Shown here piece after piece: positions 23,738-32,824 of a stretch of DNA of 64,000 bases (position 1 is the stretch's first letter; each line of letters starts with the position of its first letter). The DNA is from Agrobacterium genomosp. 13 str. CFBP 6927 (lineage in GTDB: Bacteria > Pseudomonadota > Alphaproteobacteria > Rhizobiales > Rhizobiaceae). Under the pieces are notes generated by a model. The model searched no databases. It was not told where the DNA came from and saw only the letters and a program-made list of their open reading frames with translations. The position numbers and the translations under genes were made by a program. The stretch covers positions 35,850-99,849 of the forward strand of contig LT009756.1 in NCBI GenBank assembly GCA_900012615.1, in the 5' to 3' direction.

Positions 23738-24199
23738 ATGAAGTCGTTATTTAATGACCCTGCCGAGGCAGTCTGCGGGGCAATTTTCATGGGACTTGGC
23801 GTCTTTTTCGCCTTGCAGTCTTATGGGCTGGAGATCGGAACCGCCTTTCGCATGGGACCGGGCTATTTCCCGCTCGTTCTCGCAATCATCCTGATCCTGC
23901 TCGGTGGCGTCATATTTCTGCGGTCGGCCCGCCCCGCCGGGGAAGGTATCGGAGCGATCGCCTGGCGAGGCATATTTTTCATCCTGCCCGCGCCAATCTT
24001 CTTCGGTTTCACTGTCCGGGGCCTCGGCTTTGTGCCGGCGCTTTTTTTCAGTGCCCTTATCGCGGCCTTCGCCTCCCACAAGATGAGCCCGCTCATGGCG
24101 GTCATTCTTTCCGCAGCCATCACGGTCTTTTCCGTCGCTGTTTTCAATTACGGTCTCGGCCTGCCGTTCCAGCGCTTCGGCCCCTGGCTTAAATTTTGA
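23738..24199 (+). CDS. tctB: Tripartite tricarboxylate transporter small membrane subunit TctB
   Basis: A 153-residue integral membrane protein of the TctB family with four predicted helices: GAIFMGLGVFFALQSYGL, YFPLVLAIILILLGGVIF, GIFFILPAPIFFGFTVRGLGFVPALFFSALIAAF (probably two) and MAVILSAAITVFSVAVFNYGLGLPF. The family motif RMGPGYFP is present near residue 43. It works with the large subunit TctA and the receptor TctC to take up carboxylates using an ion gradient. GGAGGGG precedes the ATG. It ends nine bases before tctA starts, so the two are co-translated. Confidence 0.9.
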   Translation: MKSLFNDPAEAVCGAIFMGLGVFFALQSYGLEIGTAFRMGPGYFPLVLAIILILLGGVIFLRSARPAGEGIGAIAWRGIFFILPAPIFFGFTVRGLGFVPALFFSALIAAFASHKMSPLMAVILSAAITVFSVAVFNYGLGLPFQRFGPWLKF

Positions 24200-24208
24200 G
24201 GTGCTGCG

Positions 24209-25714
24209 ATGGATTTGCTCGATAATCTTGCTCTCGGTTTCGTCACCGCCTCGTCGCTGGCAAACCTGTTCTTCTGCCTGATCGGCGTGCTGCTCGGTAC
24301 CCTGATCGGCGTGCTGCCCGGCATCGGCGCGACGGCGACCATCGCCATGCTGCTGCCGATCACCTTCCAGCTCGAACCCGTCTCATCGCTGATCATGCTC
24401 GCCGGCATTTATTATGGCGCGCAATATGGCGGCTCCACCACGGCCATCCTGATCAATATGCCTGGCGAATCGTCCTCTGCCGTCACTGCCATCGATGGTT
24501 ACCAGATGGCGCGCAAGGGCAAGGCGGGTGCCGCACTCGCCATTGCTGCCATCGGTTCGTTCTTTGCCGGCACGGTATCCACCTTTCTCGTGGCAATCTT
24601 CGCCCCGCCTCTGACGGCGATTGCGCTGGAGTTTGGCGCGGCGGAATATTTCTCGCTGATGGTCGTCGGCCTCGTTTCGTCGATCGCACTTGCCCATGGC
24701 TCCATCGTCAAGGCGCTGGCCATGGTGGTGCTCGGCCTGCTGCTCGGCTTGGTCGGCACCGATATCTATAGCGGCACGCCGCGCTTCACCCTCGGCATCC
24801 GCGAGTATGCCGATGGCCTGAACTTCGTTGCGGTCGCTGTTGGCGTCTTCGGCATCGCTGAAATCTTGCGCAATCTCGAGAATGAACGCACCCGGTCGGT
24901 GCTGATCGCCAAGGTCAGCAGCCTGATGCCGTCGAAGGAGGATTTCAAGCGTATGATCGGCCCGGTGCTGCGCGGCACGGCCATCGGTTCCGCACTCGGC
25001 ATCCTGCCGGGCGGCGGCGCAATCCTCGCTGCCTTCGCTTCCTACACCGTGGAAAAACGCGTCTCCAAGAACCCGGAGGAATTCGGGCATGGCGCGGTTG
25101 CCGGCGTGGCCGGTCCGGAATCCGCCAATAATGCTGGCGCCCAGACCTCCTTCATTCCGTTGCTCACCCTTGGCATCCCAGCCAACCCGGTTATGGCGCT
25201 GATGATCGGTGCGATGATCATTCAGGGCATCGTGCCGGGCCCCAACGTTGCGACCGAGCAGCCGGCGCTGTTCTGGGGCATCATCGCGTCCATGTGGATC
25301 GGTAATCTGATGCTCGTCATCCTGAACCTGCCCCTGATCGGGCTGTGGGTGAAGCTGTTGACGGTGCCCTATTACGTGCTGTTCCCCATCATCATGGCTT
25401 TCTGCGCCATCGGGGTTTACAGCGTCAATTCAAACGTCTTCGATCTCTATGCCGTCGCCTTTTTCGGTTTCATCGGTTACGTGTTGGTGAAATTGCGCTG
25501 CGAGCCGGCGCCGCTGCTTCTGGGTTTCGTGCTTGGCCCGCTGCTGGAAGAGAACCTGCGCCGCGCCATGATCCTGTCGCGTGGCGATCCGATGACCTTC
25601 GTCACGCGTCCGATCAGCGCCACCCTGCTTTTTATTGCGCTTGCGGTGTTGATCGTCGTCTTCCTGCCAAGCGTGAAGAAAAAGCGCGAAGAAGTCTTCG
25701 TCGAAGAGGACTGA
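24209..25714 (+). CDS. tctA: Tripartite tricarboxylate transporter large permease TctA
   Basis: A 501-residue permease with about 11-12 hydrophobic segments. It carries the TctA signature segments GVLPGIGATATIAMLLPITF (near residues 33-52), YYGAQYGGSTTAILINMPGESSSAVTAIDGYQMARKGKAG, GILPGGGAILAAFASY and GVAGPESANNAGAQTSFIPLLTLGIPAN, the last two forming the conserved Pro/Gly-rich internal repeat. The C-terminal tail KKKREEVFVEED is charged and cytosolic. GAGGTGCG lies before the ATG. It is the last gene of the tct cluster and is followed by an intrinsic terminator. Confidence 0.94.
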   Translation: MDLLDNLALGFVTASSLANLFFCLIGVLLGTLIGVLPGIGATATIAMLLPITFQLEPVSSLIMLAGIYYGAQYGGSTTAILINMPGESSSAVTAIDGYQMARKGKAGAALAIAAIGSFFAGTVSTFLVAIFAPPLTAIALEFGAAEYFSLMVVGLVSSIALAHGSIVKALAMVVLGLLLGLVGTDIYSGTPRFTLGIREYADGLNFVAVAVGVFGIAEILRNLENERTRSVLIAKVSSLMPSKEDFKRMIGPVLRGTAIGSALGILPGGGAILAAFASYTVEKRVSKNPEEFGHGAVAGVAGPESANNAGAQTSFIPLLTLGIPANPVMALMIGAMIIQGIVPGPNVATEQPALFWGIIASMWIGNLMLVILNLPLIGLWVKLLTVPYYVLFPIIMAFCAIGVYSVNSNVFDLYAVAFFGFIGYVLVKLRCEPAPLLLGFVLGPLLEENLRRAMILSRGDPMTFVTRPISATLLFIALAVLIVVFLPSVKKKREEVFVEED

Positions 25715-25735
25715 GCAAAATCAGGAAAAATTCGG

Positions 25736-25768
25736 ACGCCGGTGATGGAAACGTCGCCGGCGTTTTTT
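25736..25768 (+). terminator. Intrinsic terminator after tctA
   Basis: ACGCCGG (25736-25742) pairs with CCGGCGT (25757-25763) and is followed by T6. It lies 21 bases after the tctA stop codon. Confidence 0.8.
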
Positions 25769-25866
25769 GTTGAGTCGATCATTATGACGAATCCGGTTCA
25801 CGAAAGCGGCGTATGGTTGACTCGAAGCTCGTAAGGCACAAGGAAGGGCGGGAAAGAGAGGTCGAT

Positions 25867-26079
25867 ATGACGTCGGAAACCGAAAAACGGATCATCGCGC
25901 TTGAGGAAACGATCGCGCATCAGGCCAAGGCCGTGGAGGAACTGTCCGATCAGCTGGCGGAGCAGTGGAAGGTGGTGGAACAGACCCGCGCCAAGCTCGA
26001 CCGCTTGACGGAGAGGTTTCTGAGTCTGGAGGAGCAATCGCTGGACGCGCCTGCAATCACCCGTCCGCCGCATTACTGA
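25867..26079 (+). CDS. SlyX family protein
   Basis: A 70-residue protein of the SlyX family, short coiled-coil proteins of unknown function. Nearly all of it is one heptad-rich helix (ETEKRIIALEETIAHQAKAVEELSDQLAEQWKVVEQTRAKLDRL), and it ends with the family's conserved Pro-Pro-His-Tyr tail (RPPHY). The ATG at 25867 is preferred: AGAGAGG lies upstream and the length then matches the family; a longer reading from 25813 adds a non-homologous leader. DUF924 follows 13 bases later and is likely cotranscribed. Confidence 0.88.
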   Translation: MTSETEKRIIALEETIAHQAKAVEELSDQLAEQWKVVEQTRAKLDRLTERFLSLEEQSLDAPAITRPPHY

Positions 26080-26092
26080 CAGGGAAGACCCA

Positions 26093-26644
26093 ATGAAAAA
26101 AGACACAGCCGCACTTGCCGCCGATATCGTGGATTTCTGGAGGAAGGCGGGACCTGAAAAATGGTTCGACAAGGATGCCGCCTTCGACAACCACTTCCAC
26201 GACCGTTTCCGCGACGCCCATTTTGCCGCCGCGAGGCGCGAACTGGATGACTGGCTGGGGGAGCCGGAAAGCAGTCTGGCGCTGATGCTTCTGCTGGATC
26301 AGTTTCCGCGCAACTGCTTTCGTGGCACCGCGCATATGTATGCGACCGATCCGCTGGCGCGGTTATTCGCCGACAAGGCGATCCGCCGGGGCCATGATCA
26401 GGCGCTGGGCGAGGATTTGCGCGTCTTTTTTTATCTGCCCTTTTCTCATGCGGAAGACCTGCAGGATCAGGAGCGTGCCTGCACTCTCAACCAGCCGCTT
26501 GGCGGGCTTTATCTGCACCATGCTGAAGAGCATCGCGATATCGTCCAGCGCTTCGGCCGTTTTCCGCACCGCAACGACATATTGCTGCGGGAAACGACGC
26601 CGGAGGAACGGCTATATCTGCAGGAAGGCGGTTTTTCCGGCTGA
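26093..26644 (+). CDS. DUF924 family protein
   Basis: A 183-residue cytosolic protein of the DUF924 family, all-helical and related to tetratricopeptide-like folds; no biochemical role is established as far as I know. Family hallmarks are the N-terminal VDFWRKAGPEKWFDKDAAFD, the core LMLLLDQFPRNCFRGTAHMYATDPLA, the FFYLPFSHAEDLQDQERA segment and the C-terminal FGRFPHRNDILLRETTPEE. The length is normal. It overlaps nothing and ends before a terminator shared with the convergent dnaJ gene. Confidence 0.9.
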   Translation: MKKDTAALAADIVDFWRKAGPEKWFDKDAAFDNHFHDRFRDAHFAAARRELDDWLGEPESSLALMLLLDQFPRNCFRGTAHMYATDPLARLFADKAIRRGHDQALGEDLRVFFYLPFSHAEDLQDQERACTLNQPLGGLYLHHAEEHRDIVQRFGRFPHRNDILLRETTPEERLYLQEGGFSG

Positions 26645-26653
26645 TCTGAACAA

Positions 26654-26686
26654 AAACGCCGCCTGTCCCGAAAGACGGCGGCGTTT
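26654..26686. terminator. Shared terminator between DUF924 gene and dnaJ
   Basis: AAACGCCGCCTGTC-CCGAAA-GACGGCGGCGTTT forms a near-perfect hairpin between the convergent genes. It has A-rich and T-containing flanks that could serve either direction. Confidence 0.75.
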
Positions 26687-26709
26687 ATCATGATGCGTAA
26701 CGACGATAA

Positions 26710-27843
26710 TCAGCCGTCGAAAAATTCCTTCATCCGGGCAAAGAAGCCGGTCGATTCCGGATTGTTCTCCTTGGAGGATAGCTGCTCGAACTCCTGCAAC
26801 AGCTCGCGCTGACGTTTGCTGAGTTTCTGCGGCGTCTCGATCTGGATCTGGATATAGAGATCGCCCGTCTGCGCCGAACGCAGCACCGGCATGCCCTTGC
26901 CCTTCAGACGGAACTGCTTGCCTGGTTGGGTGCCTTCCGGAACCGTGACACGCGACTTGGTGCCGTCGAGCGTCGTGACATCGAAAGTGCCGCCAAGTGC
27001 CGCCGTGGTCATGGAAATCGGCACGGTGCAATAAAGATCGGCGCCGTCGCGCTGGAAGAACTCATGCGGCCGGACCGACAGGAAGATGTAAAGATCGCCC
27101 GCCGGGCCACCGCGCATGCCTGCCTCGCCTTCGCCCTGCAGGCGAATGCGGGTGCCATCCTCGATGCCCGAGGGAATGTTGACCGAGAGCGAACGCTCTT
27201 CCGTCACACGGCCCTGGCCGTGGCACTTGCCGCAGGGGTCGGAAATCGTCTGTCCGCGACCATGGCAGGTCGGGCAGGTGCGTTCCACCGAGAAGAAACC
27301 CTGCGCCGCGCGTACGCGGCCGGAGCCCTGACAGGTGGCGCAGGTCTTCGGCTGCGTGCCGGGTTTGGCGCCGGAGCCGGAACAGACGTCGCAGGTGATC
27401 GAGGTCGGAACCCTGATCTGCGCCGTCTTGCCGGCAAAGGCTTCCTCCAGCGTGATTTCCATGTTGTAGCGAAGGTCGGCGCCGCGCTCACGCCCGCCGG
27501 AAGAGCGGCGTGCGCGTCCACCACCCATCATCTCGCCGAAGATGTCCTCGAATATATCGGAGAAGCCGCCATTGGCGAAACCGCCGCCGCCCATGCCACC
27601 GCCGCCCATGCCGCCATTTTCAAATGCGGCGTGGCCGAAACGATCATAGGCCGCACGCTTCTGCGGGTCCTTCAGCGTTTCGTATGCTTCGTTGATTTCC
27701 TTGAATTTCTGCTCGGATTCGGCGTTATCCGGGTTCTTGTCCGGATGATATTTCATCGCGAGTTTGCGGAAGGCGCTTTTCAGCTCTTTTTCGTCCGCGG
27801 TCTTGCTGACGCCAAGTGTTTCGTAAAAGTCTGCTTTCGCCAT
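26710..27843 (-). CDS. dnaJ: Chaperone protein DnaJ
   Basis: The Hsp40 co-chaperone that delivers substrates to DnaK and stimulates its ATPase, 377 residues. The J domain (residues 3-68) contains the HPD tripeptide in [12 protein letters not shown] Gly/Phe-rich region ([18 protein letters not shown]) follows. The cysteine-rich zinc domain has four CxxCxGxG repeats ([32 protein letters not shown]), and the C-terminal beta-sandwich substrate domain is complete. It lies 90 bases downstream of dnaK with a GC hairpin (27872-27893) between them lacking a T-run, which may lower DnaJ relative to DnaK. Confidence 0.97.
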   Translation of the reverse strand: MAKADFYETLGVSKTADEKELKSAFRKLAMKYHPDKNPDNAESEQKFKEINEAYETLKDPQKRAAYDRFGHAAFENGGMGGGGMGGGGFANGGFSDIFEDIFGEMMGGGRARRSSGGRERGADLRYNMEITLEEAFAGKTAQIRVPTSITCDVCSGSGAKPGTQPKTCATCQGSGRVRAAQGFFSVERTCPTCHGRGQTISDPCGKCHGQGRVTEERSLSVNIPSGIEDGTRIRLQGEGEAGMRGGPAGDLYIFLSVRPHEFFQRDGADLYCTVPISMTTAALGGTFDVTTLDGTKSRVTVPEGTQPGKQFRLKGKGMPVLRSAQTGDLYIQIQIETPQKLSKRQRELLQEFEQLSSKENNPESTGFFARMKEFFDG

Positions 27844-27933
27844 TAAGATAACAAGCCCCGCAAATGGATTTCCGGCTGCACGTCGGCAGCCGGATGTCTT
27901 GCATATGGTGTGAGGAGTAGGGAAGCCACGCGA

Positions 27934-29835
27934 TTATGCGGACTTCTTGTCGTCCTTGATTTCTTCATAGTCGGCATCGACGACGTCGTCCTTGCCGCCT
28001 TCAGAAGCGTCGCCGGCCTCGGCCTGCTGCGCTTCGTAGATGGCCTGACCGAGCTTCATGGAGACTTCCATGAGGGTCTGGGTCTTCGCCTGAATGTCGT
28101 CGGCATCCGGCTCGGAAGCTTCAACCGCCGTCTTCAGGCTGGCAATGGCGTCTTCGATGGCCTTGCGGTCCGTCTCGGAAACCTTGTCACCATATTCCTT
28201 CACCGACTTCTCGGTGGAGTGAATGAGGCTTTCGGCCTGGTTCTTGGCCTCGACACCCGCACGACGCTTCTTGTCGGCTTCGGCATTGGCTTCAGCGTCC
28301 TTGACCATCTTTTCGATGTCGGCGTCGGAAAGACCACCGGAGGCCTGGATGCGGATCTGCTGTTCCTTGCCCGTCCCCTTGTCCTTGGCGGATACCTGCA
28401 CGATGCCGTTGGCGTCGATATCGAAGGTCACTTCGATCTGCGGAACGCCGCGCGGCGACGGCGGCAGGCCGACGAGGTCGAACTGGCCGAGCAGCTTGTT
28501 GTCCTGCGCCATTTCGCGCTCGCCCTGCGAAACGCGGATGGTCACGGCCGACTGGTTGTCTTCGGCGGTCGAGAAGGTCTGGCTCTTCTTGGTCGGGATC
28601 GTCGTGTTGCGATCGATCAGACGGGTGAAGACGCCACCGAGCGTTTCGATGCCGAGCGACAGCGGGGTCACGTCGAGCAGCAGAACGTCCTTGACGTCGC
28701 CCTGCAGAACGCCGGCCTGAATGGCGGCGCCCATGGCGACCACTTCATCCGGGTTCACGCCCTTGTGCGGCTCCTTGCCGAACAGCTGCTTGACGACTTC
28801 CTGCACCTTCGGCATGCGGCTCATGCCACCGACGAGAACGACTTCATCGATCTCGGAAGCGGAAACGCCGGCATCCTTGAGTGCTGCCTTGCACGGTGCG
28901 ACGGTGCGCTGCACCAGATCGTCCACCAGGCTTTCGAACTTGGCGCGGGTCAGCTTCAGCGTCAGGTGCTTCGGACCGGAAGCATCGGCCGTGATGAACG
29001 GCAGGTTGATTTCGGTCTGCTGCGAGGACGAAAGTTCGATCTTTGCCTTTTCCGCAGCTTCCTTGAGGCGCTGCAGAGCGAGCTTGTCGTTCTTCAGGTC
29101 GATGCCCTGATCCTTCTTGAACTCGCCGGCCAGATATTCGACCAGACGCATGTCGAAGTCTTCACCACCAAGGAAGGTATCGCCGTTGGTGGACTTCACT
29201 TCGAAAACGCCGTCGCCGATTTCCAGAACGGAAATATCGAAGGTACCGCCGCCAAGGTCGTAAACGGCGATGGTCTTGCCGTCCTTCTTGTCGAGGCCAT
29301 AGGCAAGCGCTGCCGCGGTCGGCTCGTTGATGATGCGCAGAACATCAAGGCCGGCAATGCGGCCAGCATCCTTGGTTGCCTGGCGCTGGGCGTCGTTGAA
29401 GTAGGCCGGAACGGTGATGACGGCCTTCTCGACCTTTTCGCCGAGATAGGATTCAGCTGTTTCCTTCATCTTCTGAAGGATCATCGCGGAAATCTGCGAC
29501 GGGGAATAATTCTTGTCCTGCGCCTTCACCCAGGCGTCGCCATTGTCGCCCTTGACGATTTCGAAGGGGACGAGGGCCTTGTCCTTTTCAACGGTCGGGT
29601 CTTCATAACGACGGCCGATGAGGCGCTTGACCGCAAACAGGGTGTTGGTCGGGTTGGTGACCGCCTGGCGCTTGGCCGGCTGGCCGACAAGGCGTTCGCC
29701 ATCGTCGGAAAATGCCACCATGGACGGCGTGGTGCGCGCGCCTTCCGCGTTTTCAATTACTTTCGTGTCCTTGCCGTCCATCACTGCGACGCAGGAATTG
29801 GTCGTGCCAAGGTCGATACCGATTACTTTTGCCAT
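27934..29835 (-). CDS. dnaK: Chaperone protein DnaK (Hsp70)
   Basis: The major Hsp70, 633 residues. The nucleotide-binding domain starts [20 protein letters not shown] and includes [19 protein letters not shown], the [17 protein letters not shown] phosphate loop and [14 protein letters not shown]. The linker [12 protein letters not shown] and the substrate-binding domain follow, then the helical lid. The C-terminus [14 protein letters not shown] is the conserved DnaK tail. GGAGAGAAG precedes the ATG at 29835; upstream in-frame reading to 30033 passes through the promoter and is rejected. A heat-shock RpoH-type promoter is found about 100 bases upstream. Confidence 0.98.
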   Translation of the reverse strand: MAKVIGIDLGTTNSCVAVMDGKDTKVIENAEGARTTPSMVAFSDDGERLVGQPAKRQAVTNPTNTLFAVKRLIGRRYEDPTVEKDKALVPFEIVKGDNGDAWVKAQDKNYSPSQISAMILQKMKETAESYLGEKVEKAVITVPAYFNDAQRQATKDAGRIAGLDVLRIINEPTAAALAYGLDKKDGKTIAVYDLGGGTFDISVLEIGDGVFEVKSTNGDTFLGGEDFDMRLVEYLAGEFKKDQGIDLKNDKLALQRLKEAAEKAKIELSSSQQTEINLPFITADASGPKHLTLKLTRAKFESLVDDLVQRTVAPCKAALKDAGVSASEIDEVVLVGGMSRMPKVQEVVKQLFGKEPHKGVNPDEVVAMGAAIQAGVLQGDVKDVLLLDVTPLSLGIETLGGVFTRLIDRNTTIPTKKSQTFSTAEDNQSAVTIRVSQGEREMAQDNKLLGQFDLVGLPPSPRGVPQIEVTFDIDANGIVQVSAKDKGTGKEQQIRIQASGGLSDADIEKMVKDAEANAEADKKRRAGVEAKNQAESLIHSTEKSVKEYGDKVSETDRKAIEDAIASLKTAVEASEPDADDIQAKTQTLMEVSMKLGQAIYEAQQAEAGDASEGGKDDVVDADYEEIKDDKKSA

Positions 29836-29934
29836 GCTCTTCTCTCCTTGAAGCGAGCCGTCGGAACCCCGTGAGGCATTCCATTGACAACTCCTTGACT
29901 TGGATTTGCAGTATTCGCTGCAGTTATGCGGCGT

Positions 29935-29963
29935 ATATAAGGAGCGATTTTTCCTGCTGCAAG
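29935..29963 (-). promoter_or_regulatory. RpoH (sigma-32)-type promoter of dnaK
   Basis: On the minus strand CTTG (29963-29960), 18 bases, then CTTATAT (29941-29935) match the alphaproteobacterial RpoH consensus CTTG-N17/18-CYTATNT. It points into dnaK, with an untranslated leader of about 95 bases. The rest of the interval between 29836 and 30177 shows no gene. Confidence 0.7.
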
Positions 29964-30177
29964 GCGCAAGAGAGGGGGAAGCGCAGCAAAAAAGCGCAAG
30001 AAACCCCTGTCTGTGCAGAAGCATAGCCATCAAGGCTTGCGGAAGCGGGAAAACGCGACTTGGACATTATGCTGTCCCGCCATCAGATGCGATGGCGGCG
30101 GTGGAGAACGAGCTCCGATTCCGAAGCGGTTTTGACCGCTTTCGCGATTATGGGGCTTATGGTGGGCCGGAAGGGTC

Positions 30178-31083
30178 TCACGCCTCGCGAGGCACTCTCT
30201 CTTTAATCATGCTGCAAATGGCGTCGATAACCGTCTGGTCAAGTGCGCGCGGCATGTCGTGTCCCATTCCCTTGATCGGCAGATAAATCGCGTCTGGAAT
30301 CGAAAGCGCCGTATCATAACCGCAGGCCGGCGGGATCAAGGGATCATCCGTTCCATGAATGATGAGCGTCGGCACCGTGATCGTCGCCAGACGTGAGCGC
30401 CGGTCCCCAGCCACGGCCATGCCGGCGATCTGCCGTGCCACGCCACCGGGATCATGGTCGCGATGCACCTCTTCCAGCAAAAGGGCGCGATGGGCGTCTT
30501 CGTTGAACGGATAACCCATGCCGGCAATCCGGCACGCGAAAGCAAGACGTACAGCCAGAAACCCTTCCTGATCGATGGTGGGATCAGGGGCGGGGCGCAT
30601 CATCATCGCCATGACATCGGGTGCCGCCTGCGGCAGGGCGGGATTACCGGTGCTCGACATGATCGAAGTCAGGGAAAGGACACGGTCAGCGTGATCGCTA
30701 GCAAGAATTTGTGCGATCATGCCGCCCATGGAGCGGCCGACGACATGAGCCCTCGCGATGCCGAGCGCATCGAGAAGGCCGACGGTGTCCTTCGCCATAT
30801 CGCTGAGCGAATAGGGGACGTCCGGCCGGCGTCCCGCCATCAATTCAGCCGCAAGGGTGCCGAAATCCGGTGTGGGAGAGGCGCTGAAATGGGTGGAATA
30901 TCCGGTATCCCTATTGTCGAAGCGGATTACGCGATACCCTCTCGCGGCCAGGTCCTGGCAGAAAGGCTTCGTCCAGCGGATCATCTGTGTTCCCAGTCCG
31001 GAAATCAGTAGGATCGCCTCATTCGCGGCATCGCCAAAACTGTCCCAGGCGAGTTCGATGCCATTGGATTTTGCAATGTTCAT
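30178..31083 (-). CDS. Alpha/beta hydrolase fold protein
   Basis: A 301-residue cytosolic hydrolase. The oxyanion region is LLISGLGTQMIRWTKPFC, and FDNRDTGYSTHF follows strand 4. The nucleophile elbow is VVGRSMGGMIAQIL (Ser near residue 118), the acid is Asp in IHGTDDPLIPP, and the catalytic His is in IKGMGHDMP. This resembles the family of lactone or ester hydrolases near streptomycete aclacinomycin methylesterase-like enzymes, but the substrate cannot be called. It lies 64 bases downstream of the DUF2239 gene on the same strand and may be cotranscribed. Confidence 0.85.
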   Translation of the reverse strand: MNIAKSNGIELAWDSFGDAANEAILLISGLGTQMIRWTKPFCQDLAARGYRVIRFDNRDTGYSTHFSASPTPDFGTLAAELMAGRRPDVPYSLSDMAKDTVGLLDALGIARAHVVGRSMGGMIAQILASDHADRVLSLTSIMSSTGNPALPQAAPDVMAMMMRPAPDPTIDQEGFLAVRLAFACRIAGMGYPFNEDAHRALLLEEVHRDHDPGGVARQIAGMAVAGDRRSRLATITVPTLIIHGTDDPLIPPACGYDTALSIPDAIYLPIKGMGHDMPRALDQTVIDAICSMIKERVPREA

Positions 31084-31146
31084 GGCTGCCCTCCATCGGC
31101 AATCATTGGAACGACTTTCGTGACGGTGCGGAAGACAGGGAGCGCG

Positions 31147-31785
31147 TCACGAATACGCAGGATCGGTCGGGCCGAATGCGAGACGCAGGGCGTAAGTCCT
31201 GATATCTGCGGGCCATGAGGCGAGCCGTTCTTCCAGCGCGGGGCGATCATCAGCAAAAAGGGCACGTGTCGCCTCTTCGTAACCGGGCAGATTTCCCGCG
31301 ATCGCCTGCATGAATCGATACGCGGCCTCCTGCGCCACTCGCCTTTGCTGGTGCGGATCCATTGCCTTCCGGGCCTCTTCTACCAGACGCCGTAGAGTGG
31401 CAGAAGCGCCGCCGGGCTGGCCTGCCAGCCATTCCCATTGCCGTGGCAGCAACGTCACTTCGCGGGCGACAACTCCGAGTTTCGGCCGGCCGCGGCTTTT
31501 CTGATCCCGATCTTCCTCCAAAAGCGTCGCGTCGGCGGTGTCGGCCCTCGGACGATACCGTCCCGCCAATGTCTTGAGAGGCTGAGACAGCCGTTCAACG
31601 ATGTCCGCATCGGTACCGCGCAGATCGAGATCGACAACACGGCCCGTCGCATCATCGAACACAAGCACGGCGGCGTCGGTCTCGCCTGATCGGCCAATTG
31701 CAATGGCCACTTCGGCCAAAGGGCCGGTGAACAGCAATTTATTGCCGGAAAATGCGGTGCAAGTTTTGCTCGAGGAATTGGACAT
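31147..31785 (-). CDS. DUF2239 family protein
   Basis: A 212-residue protein of DUF2239, function unknown. The N-terminal half is a beta-rich segment (TAFSGNKLLFTGPLAEVAIAI...VLVFDDATGRVVDLDLRG). The middle carries the family's strongest motif, RGRPKLGVVAREVTLLPRQWEWLAGQPGGASATLRRLVEEAR (residues about 99-140), which looks like a nucleic-acid-binding helix pair. The C-terminal half is helical. Its promoter overlaps two copies of a TAYCCGGGTAAAAT element, suggesting repression by an unknown regulator. An alpha/beta hydrolase gene follows. Confidence 0.85.
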   Translation of the reverse strand: MSNSSSKTCTAFSGNKLLFTGPLAEVAIAIGRSGETDAAVLVFDDATGRVVDLDLRGTDADIVERLSQPLKTLAGRYRPRADTADATLLEEDRDQKSRGRPKLGVVAREVTLLPRQWEWLAGQPGGASATLRRLVEEARKAMDPHQQRRVAQEAAYRFMQAIAGNLPGYEEATRALFADDRPALEERLASWPADIRTYALRLAFGPTDPAYS

Positions 31786-31813
31786 GTCGCGCTCGCCGAA
31801 ATGGATGTGCGCT

Positions 31814-31859
31814 TAATACCCGGGTAAAATACGATTCGTCAATTATATCCGGGTAAAAT
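31814..31859 (-). promoter_or_regulatory. Promoter of DUF2239 gene overlapped by two TAYCCGGGTAAAAT repeats
   Basis: On the minus strand TTGACG (31842-31837), 17 bases, then GTATTA (31819-31814) form a housekeeping-like promoter. TACCCGGGTAAAAT (31817-31830) covers the spacer and -10 end, and TATCCGGGTAAAAT (31846-31859) lies just upstream of the -35. The repeats are 29 bp apart; the first contains the perfect palindrome TACCCGGGTA. This is a typical operator layout for a repressor. Confidence 0.5.
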
Positions 31860-32120
31860 TAATGCCGTTCGAAAAAGCTCGTTCAGCGAAGGTGGAATTG
31901 GAATTTACCATGGTCAGGGATTGGCACGCCGCAGCGCGCGAGAAACCTGCGCTGACGATTGCCCGTGAACTCTTCGAGGCCGTTCCAGATTATGGCGATG
32001 TCCTGATAACGATCCGCGTCGATGCAGCTGATAGCGGCGGAGAGGGACCTGAAAAGAGCGAAGCCAGCCATGGTAGGCGTCGCGCAGCTGCTCGGTGATG
32101 TTTTATGACGCGCGGTGAAA
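31860..32120. other. Intergenic stretch with no supported gene
   Basis: The only plus-strand frame here (31862-32098, 78 codons) has no ribosome binding site and no family likeness, and its last third is basic low-complexity sequence. It ends shortly before the tRNA-Ser 3' end. I see no other structure. Confidence 0.5.
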
Positions 32121-32210
32121 TGGCGGACAGGGTGGGATTCGAACCCACGGTACGCTTTCACGCACACACGCGTTCCAGGCGTGCGCCTTAAACCACTCGG
32201 CCACCTGTCC
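32121..32210 (-). tRNA. tRNA-Ser (anticodon GGA)
   Basis: On the minus strand the sequence starts GGACAGGTGGCCGAGTGG and ends CCCTGTCCGCCA, so the 7-bp acceptor stem pairs and CCA is encoded. The D arm, the anticodon stem-loop with CTGGAAC (GGA anticodon), a long variable arm (GTGTGCGTGAAAGCGTACC region) and the T loop GGTTCGAATCC are all visible. A long variable arm with GGA is tRNA-Ser for UCC/UCU codons. A T-rich stretch follows neither end closely; processing sites were not predicted. Confidence 0.96.
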
Positions 32211-32430
32211 TTTTTCAAATCTGCATGTTTTGAAGAATGCAAATCACTGGAACGGCGCGATATATACCGATGAATTCGCAGGGATCAACACGAATCTGAC
32301 AGTTTTTTGAAATGTCGGCAATTTCCTGCGTTCCGATGCGATTGCAAAGCGGTTTTCCCGCCTTTATCGATGCATTATAGGTTTCAAAACATGGCTGCCC
32401 GACCGGCGGCTCGTAAGCGAGGTGTCCCCG

Positions 32431-32748
32431 ATGAAAGCTTTTTTGCGGTTTTTGAGCTTTCTTTTCCTCGTGGCGGCGGTTTTTCTGGGTGTGCTCGATT
32501 CGATCCGCTCGGTTTCCACATCCTCGGTCAACATCACCGGCATCCTGTCCGTCTGGAACTATCTTCTTCCTGCCTCGCGCACCATGGTGGAAGCGGCCAT
32601 GGCTCACTATATTCACCCTGAAGCGTGGCGCTTCGTTGAAAATGCCCTGTCGACGGTGCCGGCATTTGCCGTTTCCCTGGCGCTTTCCCTGCTTTGCTGG
32701 ATGGCGGGTTACAGGAAACACAAGGCGATGAGGCGTTTGTCGGCCTGA
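32431..32748 (+). CDS. Small conserved-type membrane protein, function unknown
   Basis: A 105-residue protein with two clear hydrophobic segments (about residues 3-23, AFLRFLSFLFLVAAVFLGVLD, and 76-95, VPAFAVSLALSLLCWMAGY) joined by a loop of about 50 residues, and a basic C-terminus (RKHKAMRRLSA). This is probably an inner membrane protein with both ends in the cytosol. GAGG lies eight bases before the ATG at 32431; a GTG three codons earlier is the alternative. I do not recognise the family. It lies 76 bases before msrA on the same strand. Confidence 0.7.
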   Translation: MKAFLRFLSFLFLVAAVFLGVLDSIRSVSTSSVNITGILSVWNYLLPASRTMVEAAMAHYIHPEAWRFVENALSTVPAFAVSLALSLLCWMAGYRKHKAMRRLSA

Positions 32749-32824
32749 CTTTTGTCTGTTGAATCGGGCGCGCCCGCAGATGTGAACCATGAGAAGCGGC
32801 GGAACTGGCCGCATGGAGGACCGA

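Noticed and set aside
27910-29874. A 654-codon plus-strand open frame opposite dnaK
   Set aside because: DnaK codon bias produces long antisense frames; composition is non-protein-like and dnaK is certain.
29836-30033. N-terminal extension of DnaK by 66 residues
   Set aside because: The extension crosses the RpoH promoter and is not in the family; the ATG at 29835 has a ribosome site and the standard N-terminus.
31862-32098. A 78-codon plus-strand frame between DUF2239 and tRNA-Ser
   Set aside because: No ribosome binding site, no family likeness and a basic, low-complexity end.
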